From an uncultured Alphaproteobacteria bacterium (lineage in GTDB: Bacteria; Pseudomonadota; Alphaproteobacteria; CASFRQ01; SAAU01): 6,124 nt of DNA. The stretch covers positions 1 through 6,124 of the forward strand of contig CASFRQ010000180.1 in assembly GCA_949296785.1 (NCBI GenBank). Direction: 5' to 3'. Position 1 is the first letter of the stretch. Each line of letters begins with the position of its first letter. A model generated the notes under the pieces. The model had not been told where the DNA came from, did no database searches, and saw nothing but the letters and a program-made list of their open reading frames with translations. Below are positions 1 through 5,471 of this stretch, in pieces. The translations under genes and the position numbers were made by a program.

Positions 1-66
1 CGAAAATCTCTGTTACCTCTGAAAAAAGTAAACGGAAAAAGATTCGACAAGTTCAAAGAAATATAA
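1..66 (+). CDS. Possible C-terminal tail of an upstream gene (partial)
   Basis: Frame 1 is open from the first base and ends at a TAA at 64-66, giving about 21 basic residues that end in KFKEI. The stop lies 31 bases before the next start, a spacing that fits a tandem gene. Frame 3 is also open, from base 3 to a TAA at 84-86, so the frame choice is not certain. The stretch is too short to assign a family. It is reported only as a likely gene end rather than a promoter region, because no convincing -35/-10 pair was found before the next gene. Confidence 0.22.
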   Translation, partial: RKSLLPLKKVNGKRFDKFKEI

Positions 67-97
67 CTCAATCATTTAATTTTTAAGGAAAGAACAA

Positions 98-1150
98 ATG
101 AAACAAAAGACGGACCTGTTAAACAAATTTTGGCTCAAAGGTAAAGAATTTTTAGGCAGCGACTACGCCCTTATCGGCGGCGCAATGTCCTGGATATGCG
201 AAAAGAACCTTGTCCTGGCCGTCTGCCGTGCCGGCGGGTTCGGCGTTTTGGCCAGCGGGTGCCTTTCTTTGGAGGAATTACGCGAACAAATTCGTTTTTT
301 AAAAAAAGAAGCGCCGGGCCCCTTCGGCGTCAACATTGTTCTTCTCCACCCGCAGATGGAAGAACAGATTCGAATCTGCCTGGAAGAAAAAGTATCTCAT
401 ATTGTTTTGGCGGCCGGCGTAGCCTCCGCCGACTTAATTTCCCGCCTGAAAGAAAACGGCGTCAAAACGATGGCTATCGTTTCCAACTTGATTTTGGCGC
501 AAAAACTGATTCGCTCCGGCATTGACGCCCTGGTCGTTGAAGGGTGCGAATCCGGCGGACATCTGGGCGCCCTCACCACAACCGTTTTGGCGCAGGAGGT
601 TTTGCCCGCCGTTAAAGATAAAGTTCCCGTCTTTATGGCCGGCGGCATCGGCACGGGGCAGATGCTGGCCTCTTTTCTGATGATGGGGGCGGCCGGCGGG
701 CAGGTCGGCACCTGCCTTTTGGCGGCAAAAGAATGCCGTATTCATGAAAACTTCAAAAAAGCCGTTTTAAAAGCCTCCTCGCGCCAAGCAATCGCCACCG
801 TCCAGTTGGATGAACGTTTCCCCGTCATTCCGGTACGTTCTTTGGCCAACAACGCCCATGAGGAATTCAAACGTTTCCAATATCAGATTATTGAAGATTT
901 TAAAGACGGTAAAATAACCTTGGCCGAAGGGCGGCACAAAATTGAAAACTTCTGGGCCGGTTCTTTACGCAAAGCCGTGGTAGACGGAGACACGCAGGAA
1001 GGCTCTTTAATGAGCGGACAGATTGTCGGCCTTGTCAACGAAGAGAGGCCTGCCGAAGAAATCATCTCTTCCCTTGTTATGCAGGCGGAGGATTTTTTGC
1101 AGCGGACTTTGAACACCCTGTCGGATAAAACAGGAAACGCCCAAGCCTAA
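98..1150 (+). CDS. fabK: FabK-type enoyl-ACP reductase II (nitronate monooxygenase superfamily flavoprotein)
   Basis: A 350-aa cytosolic FMN-dependent TIM-barrel protein. If it is FabK, it reduces trans-2-enoyl-ACP with NAD(P)H in the last step of each fatty-acid elongation cycle. Seen in the sequence: the N-terminal flavin-loop region IGGAMSW followed by AGGFGVLASG; PFGVNIVLL near residue 76; GCESGGHLG with the family's conserved His at residue 155; the FMN-phosphate segment AGGIGTGQ from residue 181; and QVGT at 202-205. Near the C-terminus, LRKAVVDGD and GSLMSGQIVGLV (302-313) closely resemble the FabK ending. That ending is the main reason to prefer FabK over nitronate monooxygenase. The length is normal for FabK (about 320-350 aa). 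The ATG follows AAGGAAAG at 85-92 with a 5-base spacer. ptsP begins 91 bases downstream. Family membership is secure. The exact substrate is inference, since nitronate monooxygenases share the barrel and the His motif. Confidence 0.8.
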   Translation: MKQKTDLLNKFWLKGKEFLGSDYALIGGAMSWICEKNLVLAVCRAGGFGVLASGCLSLEELREQIRFLKKEAPGPFGVNIVLLHPQMEEQIRICLEEKVSHIVLAAGVASADLISRLKENGVKTMAIVSNLILAQKLIRSGIDALVVEGCESGGHLGALTTTVLAQEVLPAVKDKVPVFMAGGIGTGQMLASFLMMGAAGGQVGTCLLAAKECRIHENFKKAVLKASSRQAIATVQLDERFPVIPVRSLANNAHEEFKRFQYQIIEDFKDGKITLAEGRHKIENFWAGSLRKAVVDGDTQEGSLMSGQIVGLVNEERPAEEIISSLVMQAEDFLQRTLNTLSDKTGNAQA

Positions 1151-1181
1151 AAAAAGCCGGAGAAAATAAAAAAGACCGGCT
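1149..1181 (-). terminator. Terminator-like hairpin oriented to the minus strand
   Basis: AGCCGG at 1155-1160 pairs with CCGGCT at 1176-1181 around a 15-base A-rich loop. On the + strand no T-run follows. Read on the minus strand, the stem is followed by seven T (complement of 1149-1155), the arrangement of an intrinsic terminator. It sits just after the fabK-like stop. No minus-strand gene was found to its right, so it may stop antisense transcription, or it may simply be a hairpin. Confidence 0.4.
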
Positions 1182-1241
1182 GACGCGTTGACGGGCAAAC
1201 GAAAAAATAAAAAAGGAAAACAAAGAGGCAAAGAGGACACC

Positions 1242-3503
1242 ATGAGGGAAAACGGTTCTTTTCTCAATGACATTTCCCGAAACCTTATGAAAAGGCTGAG
1301 ACTGTTAATGGGCGAAAAAATGCCGCCTTTGGAACGGTTGAACCGATTGGTGGAAATCGTGGCGAAAGAGCTGCGCGTGGATGTCTGTTCCTGCTATCTT
1401 TTGCAGGCGAACGAAACTTTGGAGCTTTTTGCCAGCTACGGCCTGAAAAAAGAGGCCGTCCGCAAAACCAAGCTGAATTTGGAAGAAGGGATTATCGGTG
1501 AAATCGCCTTCCAAAAAAAGCCGATTGCGGTATCGGATGTGTGGGCGGATCCCTTTTTCTCTTATCGTCCTGAAACAGGCGAAGACGACTTCAAATCCCT
1601 GATGGGCGTCCCTTTATTGAAAGAAACCCGCCTTCTGGGCGTTTTGGCCGTTCAGACGAAGTCTAATTACCTCTACTCGGAAGAAGAAACCGAACTGATG
1701 GAAAACACGGCGATGATTGTTTCCGAATTTATCGCCAGCAACGAGGAAACTTTTTTTACCCTTAAGGCACAGGGGCCGGCGGACGACCGGATAGAGGCCA
1801 GGCGTCTGAACGCCGGGTTGGCCATCGGGCAAGTATTTATCCATCGGCAGACGCGGGCAGACGGAAAACTGTTCGCCACAGATCCTTTAAAGGAAATTCA
1901 GGCTTTTCACCAGGCGTTGCACACATTGCAGGATGACTTTGAAAAACTGGCGGCAGGTACGGACGTCACACAAGAACAAAAGACAATTCTTCAGACTTAT
2001 CAAATGTTCTTAAAAGACAAAGGGTGGGTGCAGAAAATCATAGAATCTATCCGTTCCGGTTTGACGGCCTGCGCTTCCGTCCAAAGAGCGGGGGATGAAT
2101 TTTGCGAGCGGATGCGCCGGTTGAACGATGATTATCTGAGGGAAAGAAGTTATGACTTTCAGGATTTGACGCAACAGCTTTTGGGGCGTTTAAGCGGAGA
2201 GGATTGGGAACAGAAAAACAAAGAGCTTCCCGAAAAAGCAATCTTGGCCGCTTCTTCTTTAGGCCCGGCGGAACTGCTCAGTTACGATAAAAGAAAAATC
2301 AAAGCGCTGGTTTTGGAAAACGGTTCCCCGACCATGCATGTAGCGATTGTCGCGCGTTCTTATAACCTGCCGATTTTGGCGGAAATTGAGAATGTGACGA
2401 CACGGTTAACCCCGGGAGAAACCGTAATTGTAGACGCGGATAACGAGCTTTTGTACCTGCACCCGGCCTTGGATAAAATCAAGGAGTTCCAGGCCACCTT
2501 GGACAAGCGGGAAAAACTATTGAAAGAATACGCCAAGCTCAAAGGCAAACCTTGTGTTTCCAAGGACGGCGTAAAAGTGCAGCTGAACATGAACGCCGGC
2601 CTGGCTTCGGATATTTTCGCGCTGGCGGACGGTATGGCGGAGGAAATCGGGCTTTACAGAACGGAGCTTCCCTTTATGTCGGCCGAACAGTTGCCAAATG
2701 TCGCCAGCCAGATTGAGATTTACAAAAAGGCCCTAAAAAACGCCGAAGGAAAACCCATCACATTTCGGACCTTAGACATCGGCTCGGACAAAGTTTTGCC
2801 GTATGTTTCCCATCGGGAAGAAGCCAACCCCTCCATGGGGTGGCGTTCCATCCGGCTGACTTTGGACCGCCGGGCGATTTTAAGACAGCAGCTGCGCGCC
2901 TTCATCCGAGCGGTGGACGGCGGTGTTTTAAAAGTCATGTTTCCGATGGTTTCTACGGTAGAGGAATTCAAACAAGCAAAACAAACTCTTGAAATAGAGC
3001 TGCAAAGAGAAAAAGAAAAGGGCGGCAAGCTGCCTTCAAACATACAGGTCGGTACAATGGTGGAGGTTCCTTCTTTATTGTGCCAGTTGGATGCTTTATT
3101 GCCCTTGGTGGATTTCATTTCGGTCGGAAGCAATGACTTGTCTCAATTCCTTTTTGCCATAGACCGCAGCGACCCCATGATTTGGGAAAGGTATGATGTT
3201 TTATCCCCGGCGATGCTGAAAACGCTTAAATTTATCTCGGACAAGGCAGACAGTTATAATGTTTCGTGCTGTCTGTGCGGAGAAATGGCTTCCCGTCCGT
3301 TGGAGGCAATGGCTCTTATCGCTCTGGGTTTTCGCAAACTATCCATGAACATCACCGCTTTGGGTGCCGTCAAGGCCATGATCCTCAGTCTGAATGTCAA
3401 GGAAACGGCCGAATATCTGAACAGCCAGTTAAATCAGCCTGTCCCTTCTCTACGGGAACGACTACGCTTTTTCGCTCTGGATCATAACATTGTCATTTCT
3501 TAG
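1242..3503 (+). CDS. ptsP: PtsP, phosphoenolpyruvate-protein phosphotransferase of the nitrogen PTS (EI-Ntr)
   Basis: This 753-aa cytosolic enzyme takes phosphate from PEP onto a histidine and passes it to NPr, which phosphorylates EIIA-Ntr. The cascade is regulatory, linked to nitrogen and potassium status, and is not sugar transport. Domains in order: GAF sensor about 30-165; PEP-utiliser N-terminal helical domain about 175-330; swivelling phosphohistidine domain with His366 in SPTMHVAIVAR; C-terminal PEP-binding barrel about 440-730. Expected catalytic residues are present: Arg473 (LYRTE), Arg509 (FRTLDIGSDK), Arg535 (GWRSIR), Glu608 (MVEVPS), Asn631-Asp632 (GSNDLSQ) and Cys679 (CLCGEMAS). 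Length matches E. coli PtsP (748 aa). The frame is open to a TTG at 1188, but ATG 1242 is chosen because AGAGGA (1232-1237) precedes it by 4 bases and the extra residues are only a basic run. In many alphaproteobacteria ptsP follows lysC; here its neighbours are fabK-like and glmU-like genes. No NPr or EIIA-Ntr gene is in the window. Confidence 0.95.
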   Translation: MRENGSFLNDISRNLMKRLRLLMGEKMPPLERLNRLVEIVAKELRVDVCSCYLLQANETLELFASYGLKKEAVRKTKLNLEEGIIGEIAFQKKPIAVSDVWADPFFSYRPETGEDDFKSLMGVPLLKETRLLGVLAVQTKSNYLYSEEETELMENTAMIVSEFIASNEETFFTLKAQGPADDRIEARRLNAGLAIGQVFIHRQTRADGKLFATDPLKEIQAFHQALHTLQDDFEKLAAGTDVTQEQKTILQTYQMFLKDKGWVQKIIESIRSGLTACASVQRAGDEFCERMRRLNDDYLRERSYDFQDLTQQLLGRLSGEDWEQKNKELPEKAILAASSLGPAELLSYDKRKIKALVLENGSPTMHVAIVARSYNLPILAEIENVTTRLTPGETVIVDADNELLYLHPALDKIKEFQATLDKREKLLKEYAKLKGKPCVSKDGVKVQLNMNAGLASDIFALADGMAEEIGLYRTELPFMSAEQLPNVASQIEIYKKALKNAEGKPITFRTLDIGSDKVLPYVSHREEANPSMGWRSIRLTLDRRAILRQQLRAFIRAVDGGVLKVMFPMVSTVEEFKQAKQTLEIELQREKEKGGKLPSNIQVGTMVEVPSLLCQLDALLPLVDFISVGSNDLSQFLFAIDRSDPMIWERYDVLSPAMLKTLKFISDKADSYNVSCCLCGEMASRPLEAMALIALGFRKLSMNITALGAVKAMILSLNVKETAEYLNSQLNQPVPSLRERLRFFALDHNIVIS

Positions 3504-3598
3504 AGGAAGGAACGAGCCTATGCCCTCCCCTAAAAAAAAAGAAACAAAATTTAAAGAAGAAATTGGCATAGAAATAAAAACAAAAGAAAGGAAACAAA
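3504..3598 (+). other. A-rich ptsP-glmU spacer with a 10-base direct repeat
   Basis: The 95-base spacer is strongly purine-rich on the coding strand and has no terminator hairpin, so read-through from ptsP into glmU is plausible. The decamer GAAACAAAAT occurs at 3541-3550 and again at 3591-3600, where it runs into the glmU start codon. In such A-rich sequence this may be chance. A short frame from ATG 3520 is preceded by AGGAAGG, but it overlaps glmU and looks like a shadow. Confidence 0.4.
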
Positions 3599-4543
3599 AT
3601 GAAAGCAAAAGCAATCATCCTCGCCGCCGGACAGGGAACCCGTATGAAGTCTCCTCTGCCGAAAGTACTGCACCCCTTGGCGGGACAGTCTATGATTAAA
3701 CATCTGCTGGGTACTTTAAGTACCGCAGGAATGCAGGATATGTGCGTTGTCATAGGGCCTGATATGGACAACCTGAGAAAAGAGGTATCTCCTTTGCAAA
3801 CCGTGGAACAGACGGAAAGAAGAGGAACGGGGCACGCCGTCAAAATGGCACAGGGTATTTTTCCTTCCTATGACGAAGGGTGCTTTTTTGTTCTGTTCGG
3901 AGATACGCCGCTTGTTACCAAAGAGACTCTTGAAAAAATGTACCGCCAGTTTGAAGAAGGCGCGGACATTATCGTCATGGGCTTTACGCCCGCCGACCCC
4001 GCCCGTTACGGCCGACTGTTGGTTAAAGACGGCGAACTTCAGGCGATTGTGGAATATAAGGACGCTTCCGACGAAGAGAGAGCTATCCGCTTGTGTAATG
4101 CCGGCCTGATGTGTATCAGCGGAAAATATTTATGGAGTTTGATTGCGGAACTGAAAGACAACAACGCCGCCCATGAATATTACCTGACGGACATTGTCAA
4201 AATCGGGCGAGAAAAAGGCTTGAAAGCCGTTGTTGTTGAAGGCGACGCGGAAGAGGTTCTCGGCGTCAATTCCCGTCTTGACCTCTCTATTGCGGAAAAA
4301 GTCGTTCAGAAAACTCTTGCCCGCAAGGCAATGGATTCCGGCGTTACCTTGCTTCATCCGGAAAGCGTCCATTTCAACTATGACACCGTTATCGGGGCAG
4401 ACTCTTTGGTGGAACCGAACGTTTACTTCGGTGAAAATGTTACCGTTGGAGAAGGGGCGGTTATCCATTCTTTTTCCTATCTTGAAAATTGTTCCGTTCC
4501 GGCACATGGTGAAATAGGGCCGATGACTATTTTTAAAGGATAA
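3599..4543 (+). CDS. glmU: GlmU-like N-acetylglucosamine-1-phosphate uridylyltransferase, lacking most of the acetyltransferase domain
   Basis: The protein has 314 aa, against about 450 for normal bifunctional GlmU. The N-terminal domain makes UDP-GlcNAc from UTP and GlcNAc-1-phosphate, the precursor of peptidoglycan and lipid A. Its motifs are intact: LAAGQGTRM (8-16) with PKVLH starting at 21, RGTGHAV, FGDTPL with metal ligand Asp102, Glu152 (VEYKD), Asn167 (CNAG), EYYLTD, and GVNS with Asn224, matching the E. coli metal ligand Asn227. From about residue 253 come the first left-handed beta-helix turns (VIGADSLVEPNVYFG, then VTVGEGAVI). The frame then ends after IGPMTIFKG, at the point where complete GlmU continues as IGPFARLRPG. 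Residues corresponding to E. coli Arg333, Lys351, His363, Tyr366 and Asn377 are therefore absent, so acetyl transfer to GlcN-1-phosphate should be impossible. The start ATG is preceded by AAAGGA. No remnant of the missing domain (such as GAGT or CNYDG) was recognised in the following 700 bases. It may be a stable one-domain enzyme, a paralogue or a decayed gene. Confidence 0.85.
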   Translation: MKAKAIILAAGQGTRMKSPLPKVLHPLAGQSMIKHLLGTLSTAGMQDMCVVIGPDMDNLRKEVSPLQTVEQTERRGTGHAVKMAQGIFPSYDEGCFFVLFGDTPLVTKETLEKMYRQFEEGADIIVMGFTPADPARYGRLLVKDGELQAIVEYKDASDEERAIRLCNAGLMCISGKYLWSLIAELKDNNAAHEYYLTDIVKIGREKGLKAVVVEGDAEEVLGVNSRLDLSIAEKVVQKTLARKAMDSGVTLLHPESVHFNYDTVIGADSLVEPNVYFGENVTVGEGAVIHSFSYLENCSVPAHGEIGPMTIFKG

Positions 4544-4571
4544 AGGAGGTAACATGTTTTCCATCAGGTAA
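4543..4571 (+). promoter_or_regulatory. Consensus Shine-Dalgarno and five-codon ORF immediately after glmU
   Basis: AAGGAGGT (4543-4550) overlaps the last base of the glmU stop and is followed 3 bases later by an ATG at 4554. The ORF encodes only MFSIR and stops at TAA 4569-4571. A second strong ribosome-binding sequence, AAGAGGAG (4571-4578), starts at the last base of that stop. This could be a leader peptide, the broken start of a small gene, or the abandoned start of something lost. The ribosome-binding sequences are seen; any role is inference. Confidence 0.35.
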
Positions 4572-4609
4572 AGAGGAGCAATAAAATTACCCAAACCGAA
4601 GGGAAAGAG

Positions 4610-4720
4610 ATGCAAATAAGCAGGACAATCGCGGCAGCGGGCAGACACCTCTTGCCGAAGCTTGTTAAGTTTGATAAAGAAACGACAGCCGTTTCCGATG
4701 AAAAGATAGAGTGTAAATAA
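4610..4720 (+). CDS. Hypothetical 36-aa ORF ending in a terminator
   Basis: The ORF starts at ATG 4610, preceded by AAGGGA (4599-4604) with a 5-base spacer, and ends at TAA 4718-4720. The product is small and basic, with no membrane segment and no recognised family. Its frame stays open upstream to 4553. There the best-placed ribosome-binding site (AAGAGGAG, 4571-4578) faces only an ATT at 4586, a very rare start codon. The stop codon overlaps the first bases of a probable intrinsic terminator, as expected for the last gene of an operon, but glmU itself could be that last gene. Coding status is doubtful. Confidence 0.25.
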   Translation: MQISRTIAAAGRHLLPKLVKFDKETTAVSDEKIECK

Positions 4721-4751
4721 AGAGGAAATCTCACGGCAGTGACCTCTTTTT
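4719..4751 (+). terminator. Probable intrinsic terminator of the fabK-ptsP-glmU transcript
   Basis: AAAGAGG (4719-4725) pairs with CCTCTTT (4743-4749). Inside, TCAC (4731-4734) pairs with GTGA (4739-4742) around a GGCA loop, leaving a 5-base bulge on the left arm. The stem runs into a T-tract (4747-4751). Its position about 175 bases after glmU marks the likely end of the left-hand transcription unit. Confidence 0.6.
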
Positions 4752-4758
4752 CAGGCTT

Positions 4759-4839
4759 GGAGACGGAGGGTAAAAAATTTCAAAGTTTTATTCGTCTGTA
4801 AAATTTAAGTATTTTTAGTTAGCGCCCCCCTCCGACGCC
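4759..4839 (+). repeat. Imperfect inverted repeat with AT-rich centre
   Basis: CGGAGGG (4764-4770) pairs perfectly with CCCTCCG (4828-4834). The pairing continues outward with mismatches (4762 with 4836, 4759-4760 with 4838-4839), giving 10 of 12 positions paired. The 57-base centre is nearly all A and T apart from a C-run before the right arm. The GC-rich arms stand out against the AT-rich surroundings. Function unknown; it may be part of a larger RNA fold together with the elements to its right. Confidence 0.4.
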
Positions 4840-4843
4840 CTCT

Positions 4844-4859
4844 CTCTTTACCGAAAGAG
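4844..4859 (+). repeat. Tight six-base-pair hairpin
   Basis: CTCTTT (4844-4849) and AAAGAG (4854-4859) form a perfect stem around the four-base loop ACCG. No T-run follows on the + strand, so it is not a terminator in that direction. It lies between the inverted repeat ending at 4839 and the nested structure starting at 4871. Confidence 0.4.
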
Positions 4860-4870
4860 CTTAAGGAAAA

Positions 4871-5134
4871 ATCAAAGGTGAAAATTTACCAGAACGATTA
4901 TCGGTAAAAAATATAAAAAAACCAGGAAGGAGAATAAAAAAGAAAGATATATAAGGACAGTTCCCAGCGATGAAAACATGAAAAAGGAACAAAAAGCAAA
5001 TGAAAGAGAAAGAAAAATTTATGAAAGCGGAGGTTTGTTTAATCTCCCTGAGGTCTTTTCCTTGTCTCTTTCCCGTTTTATCATTCCGCTTTTGTTGAAC
5101 CTCCTTCCTGTTTTTTCCTATACCTCCCTTTGAT
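4871..5134 (+). ncRNA. Candidate structured noncoding region with three nested inverted repeats
   Basis: Three perfect inverted repeats are nested without conflict: ATCAAAGG 4871-4878 with 5127-5134; CAGGAAGGAG 4923-4932 with 5101-5110, extended outward past one mismatch by five A-T pairs; and AAAGCGGA 5024-5031 with 5085-5092, extended by two G-T and one A-T pair. Small local stems fit between them: TTTACC 4885-4890 with GGTAAA 4903-4908, and GTTCC 4960-4964 with GGAAC 4986-4990. The + strand is purine-rich on the left and pyrimidine-rich on the right, which raises the chance of accidental pairing. No known RNA family or riboswitch was recognised. The alternative is that this is plain AT-rich spacer. 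The pairing is seen; an RNA gene is inference. Confidence 0.25.
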
Positions 5135-5159
5135 GGTTCGTTCGGATAAAAAGAAAAAC

Positions 5160-5188
5160 TGGACAACCGTGTACAAACAAGGCAGAAT
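5160..5188 (+). promoter_or_regulatory. Candidate sigma-70 promoter for the small membrane protein-glk operon
   Basis: TGGACA (5160-5165) matches five of six -35 consensus bases. It is followed after 17 bases by CAGAAT (5183-5188), which matches four of six -10 bases. Transcription would start near 5195, leaving a leader of about 45 bases before the ATG at 5241. It is the best pair found in the 5135-5240 spacer and fits the terminator-separated layout. Confidence 0.35.
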
Positions 5189-5240
5189 TAGGCAAACAGA
5201 CAAAAGACAATAAAAATAATTTATTTTTTAAGAGGAACAC

Positions 5241-5471
5241 ATGAAAAAACGCAAAATATCTCTTTTTCTTCCGGTTGTTTTCAGCCTAATCGCTCTTGTT
5301 TTTGCGTTTCTGCTTTATGTTTTCATGAACGGGGAAAAAACATTTGCCTGTACGCATGATACGGCCGAATGTCTGACACAGGCGGCGCAGTTGCCTTTCT
5401 TTCAAAAAATAGGAAAAGGTTTCCTTTGCCTTTTTAATAACTTTATTTGTGTTTTAAAGGAGGTTTTTTAA
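5241..5471 (+). CDS. Small single-pass membrane protein with two CX6C pairs, coupled to glk
   Basis: This 76-aa protein was not recognised as a known family. It begins with a basic stretch (KKRK) and a long hydrophobic segment at about residues 8-29 ending YVFMNG, which suggests an uncleaved signal anchor. Four cysteines form two identical spacings: Cys37-X6-Cys44 and Cys63-X6-Cys70. His39 lies inside the first pair. The second pair sits in a moderately hydrophobic stretch (about 60-72) ending in KEVF. If the anchor puts the C-terminus in the periplasm, the cysteines could form disulfides; metal binding is another option. The start is supported by AGAGGA (5231-5236), 4 bases upstream. Its TAA shares one base with the glk ATG (TAATG), so the two genes are almost certainly co-translated. 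A role in glucose uptake or in anchoring glucokinase is only a guess. Confidence 0.7.
   Translation: MKKRKISLFLPVVFSLIALVFAFLLYVFMNGEKTFACTHDTAECLTQAAQLPFFQKIGKGFLCLFNNFICVLKEVF
5423..5470 (+). promoter_or_regulatory. Strong glk ribosome-binding site, possibly masked by local pairing
   Basis: AAAGGAGG (5456-5463) lies 7 bases before the glk ATG and is close to the ideal anti-16S sequence. Its AAAGG (5456-5460) could pair with CCTTT at 5423-5427 or 5429-5433, both inside the upstream small gene. Ribosomes finishing that gene would open the pairing, which would couple the two products. The site is seen; the masking is inference from five-base stems only. Confidence 0.45.

Noticed and set aside
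39..67. TATAAC at 62-67 as a -10 element before the fabK-like gene
   Set aside because: No -35-like hexamer at the right distance, and the region may still be the tail of an upstream gene.
1188..1216. TTGACG as a -35 promoter element before ptsP
   Set aside because: No acceptable -10 hexamer lies 15-19 bases downstream.
1188..1241. Upstream TTG start adding 18 residues to PtsP
   Set aside because: The added residues are a basic low-complexity run, and ATG 1242 has a proper AGAGGA ribosome-binding site 4 bases upstream. Length from 1242 also matches the family.
2720..3133. Minus-strand 137-codon ORF inside ptsP
   Set aside because: It is antisense to the well-conserved PEP-binding barrel and has no independent support.
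3520..3699. 59-codon + strand frame between ptsP and glmU, preceded by AGGAAGG
   Set aside because: Its second half is the out-of-frame reading of the start of glmU and its first half is an A-rich lysine/glutamate run. It resembles no known protein.
4130..4648. Minus-strand 172-codon ORF across the end of glmU
   Set aside because: It is the antisense shadow of glmU, whose own frame shows clear motifs. No homologous features were seen in the antisense product.
4544..4720. Frameshifted remainder of the GlmU acetyltransferase domain
   Set aside because: No hexapeptide-repeat pattern and no GAGT or CNYDG-like motif could be found in any + frame after the stop.
4861..5166. Minus-strand 101-codon ORF with two hydrophobic segments
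   Set aside because: It has only a TTG start and no ribosome-binding site. Its Phe/Leu-rich segments are what a purine-rich + strand gives by complement. The region is better explained by AT-rich inverted repeats.
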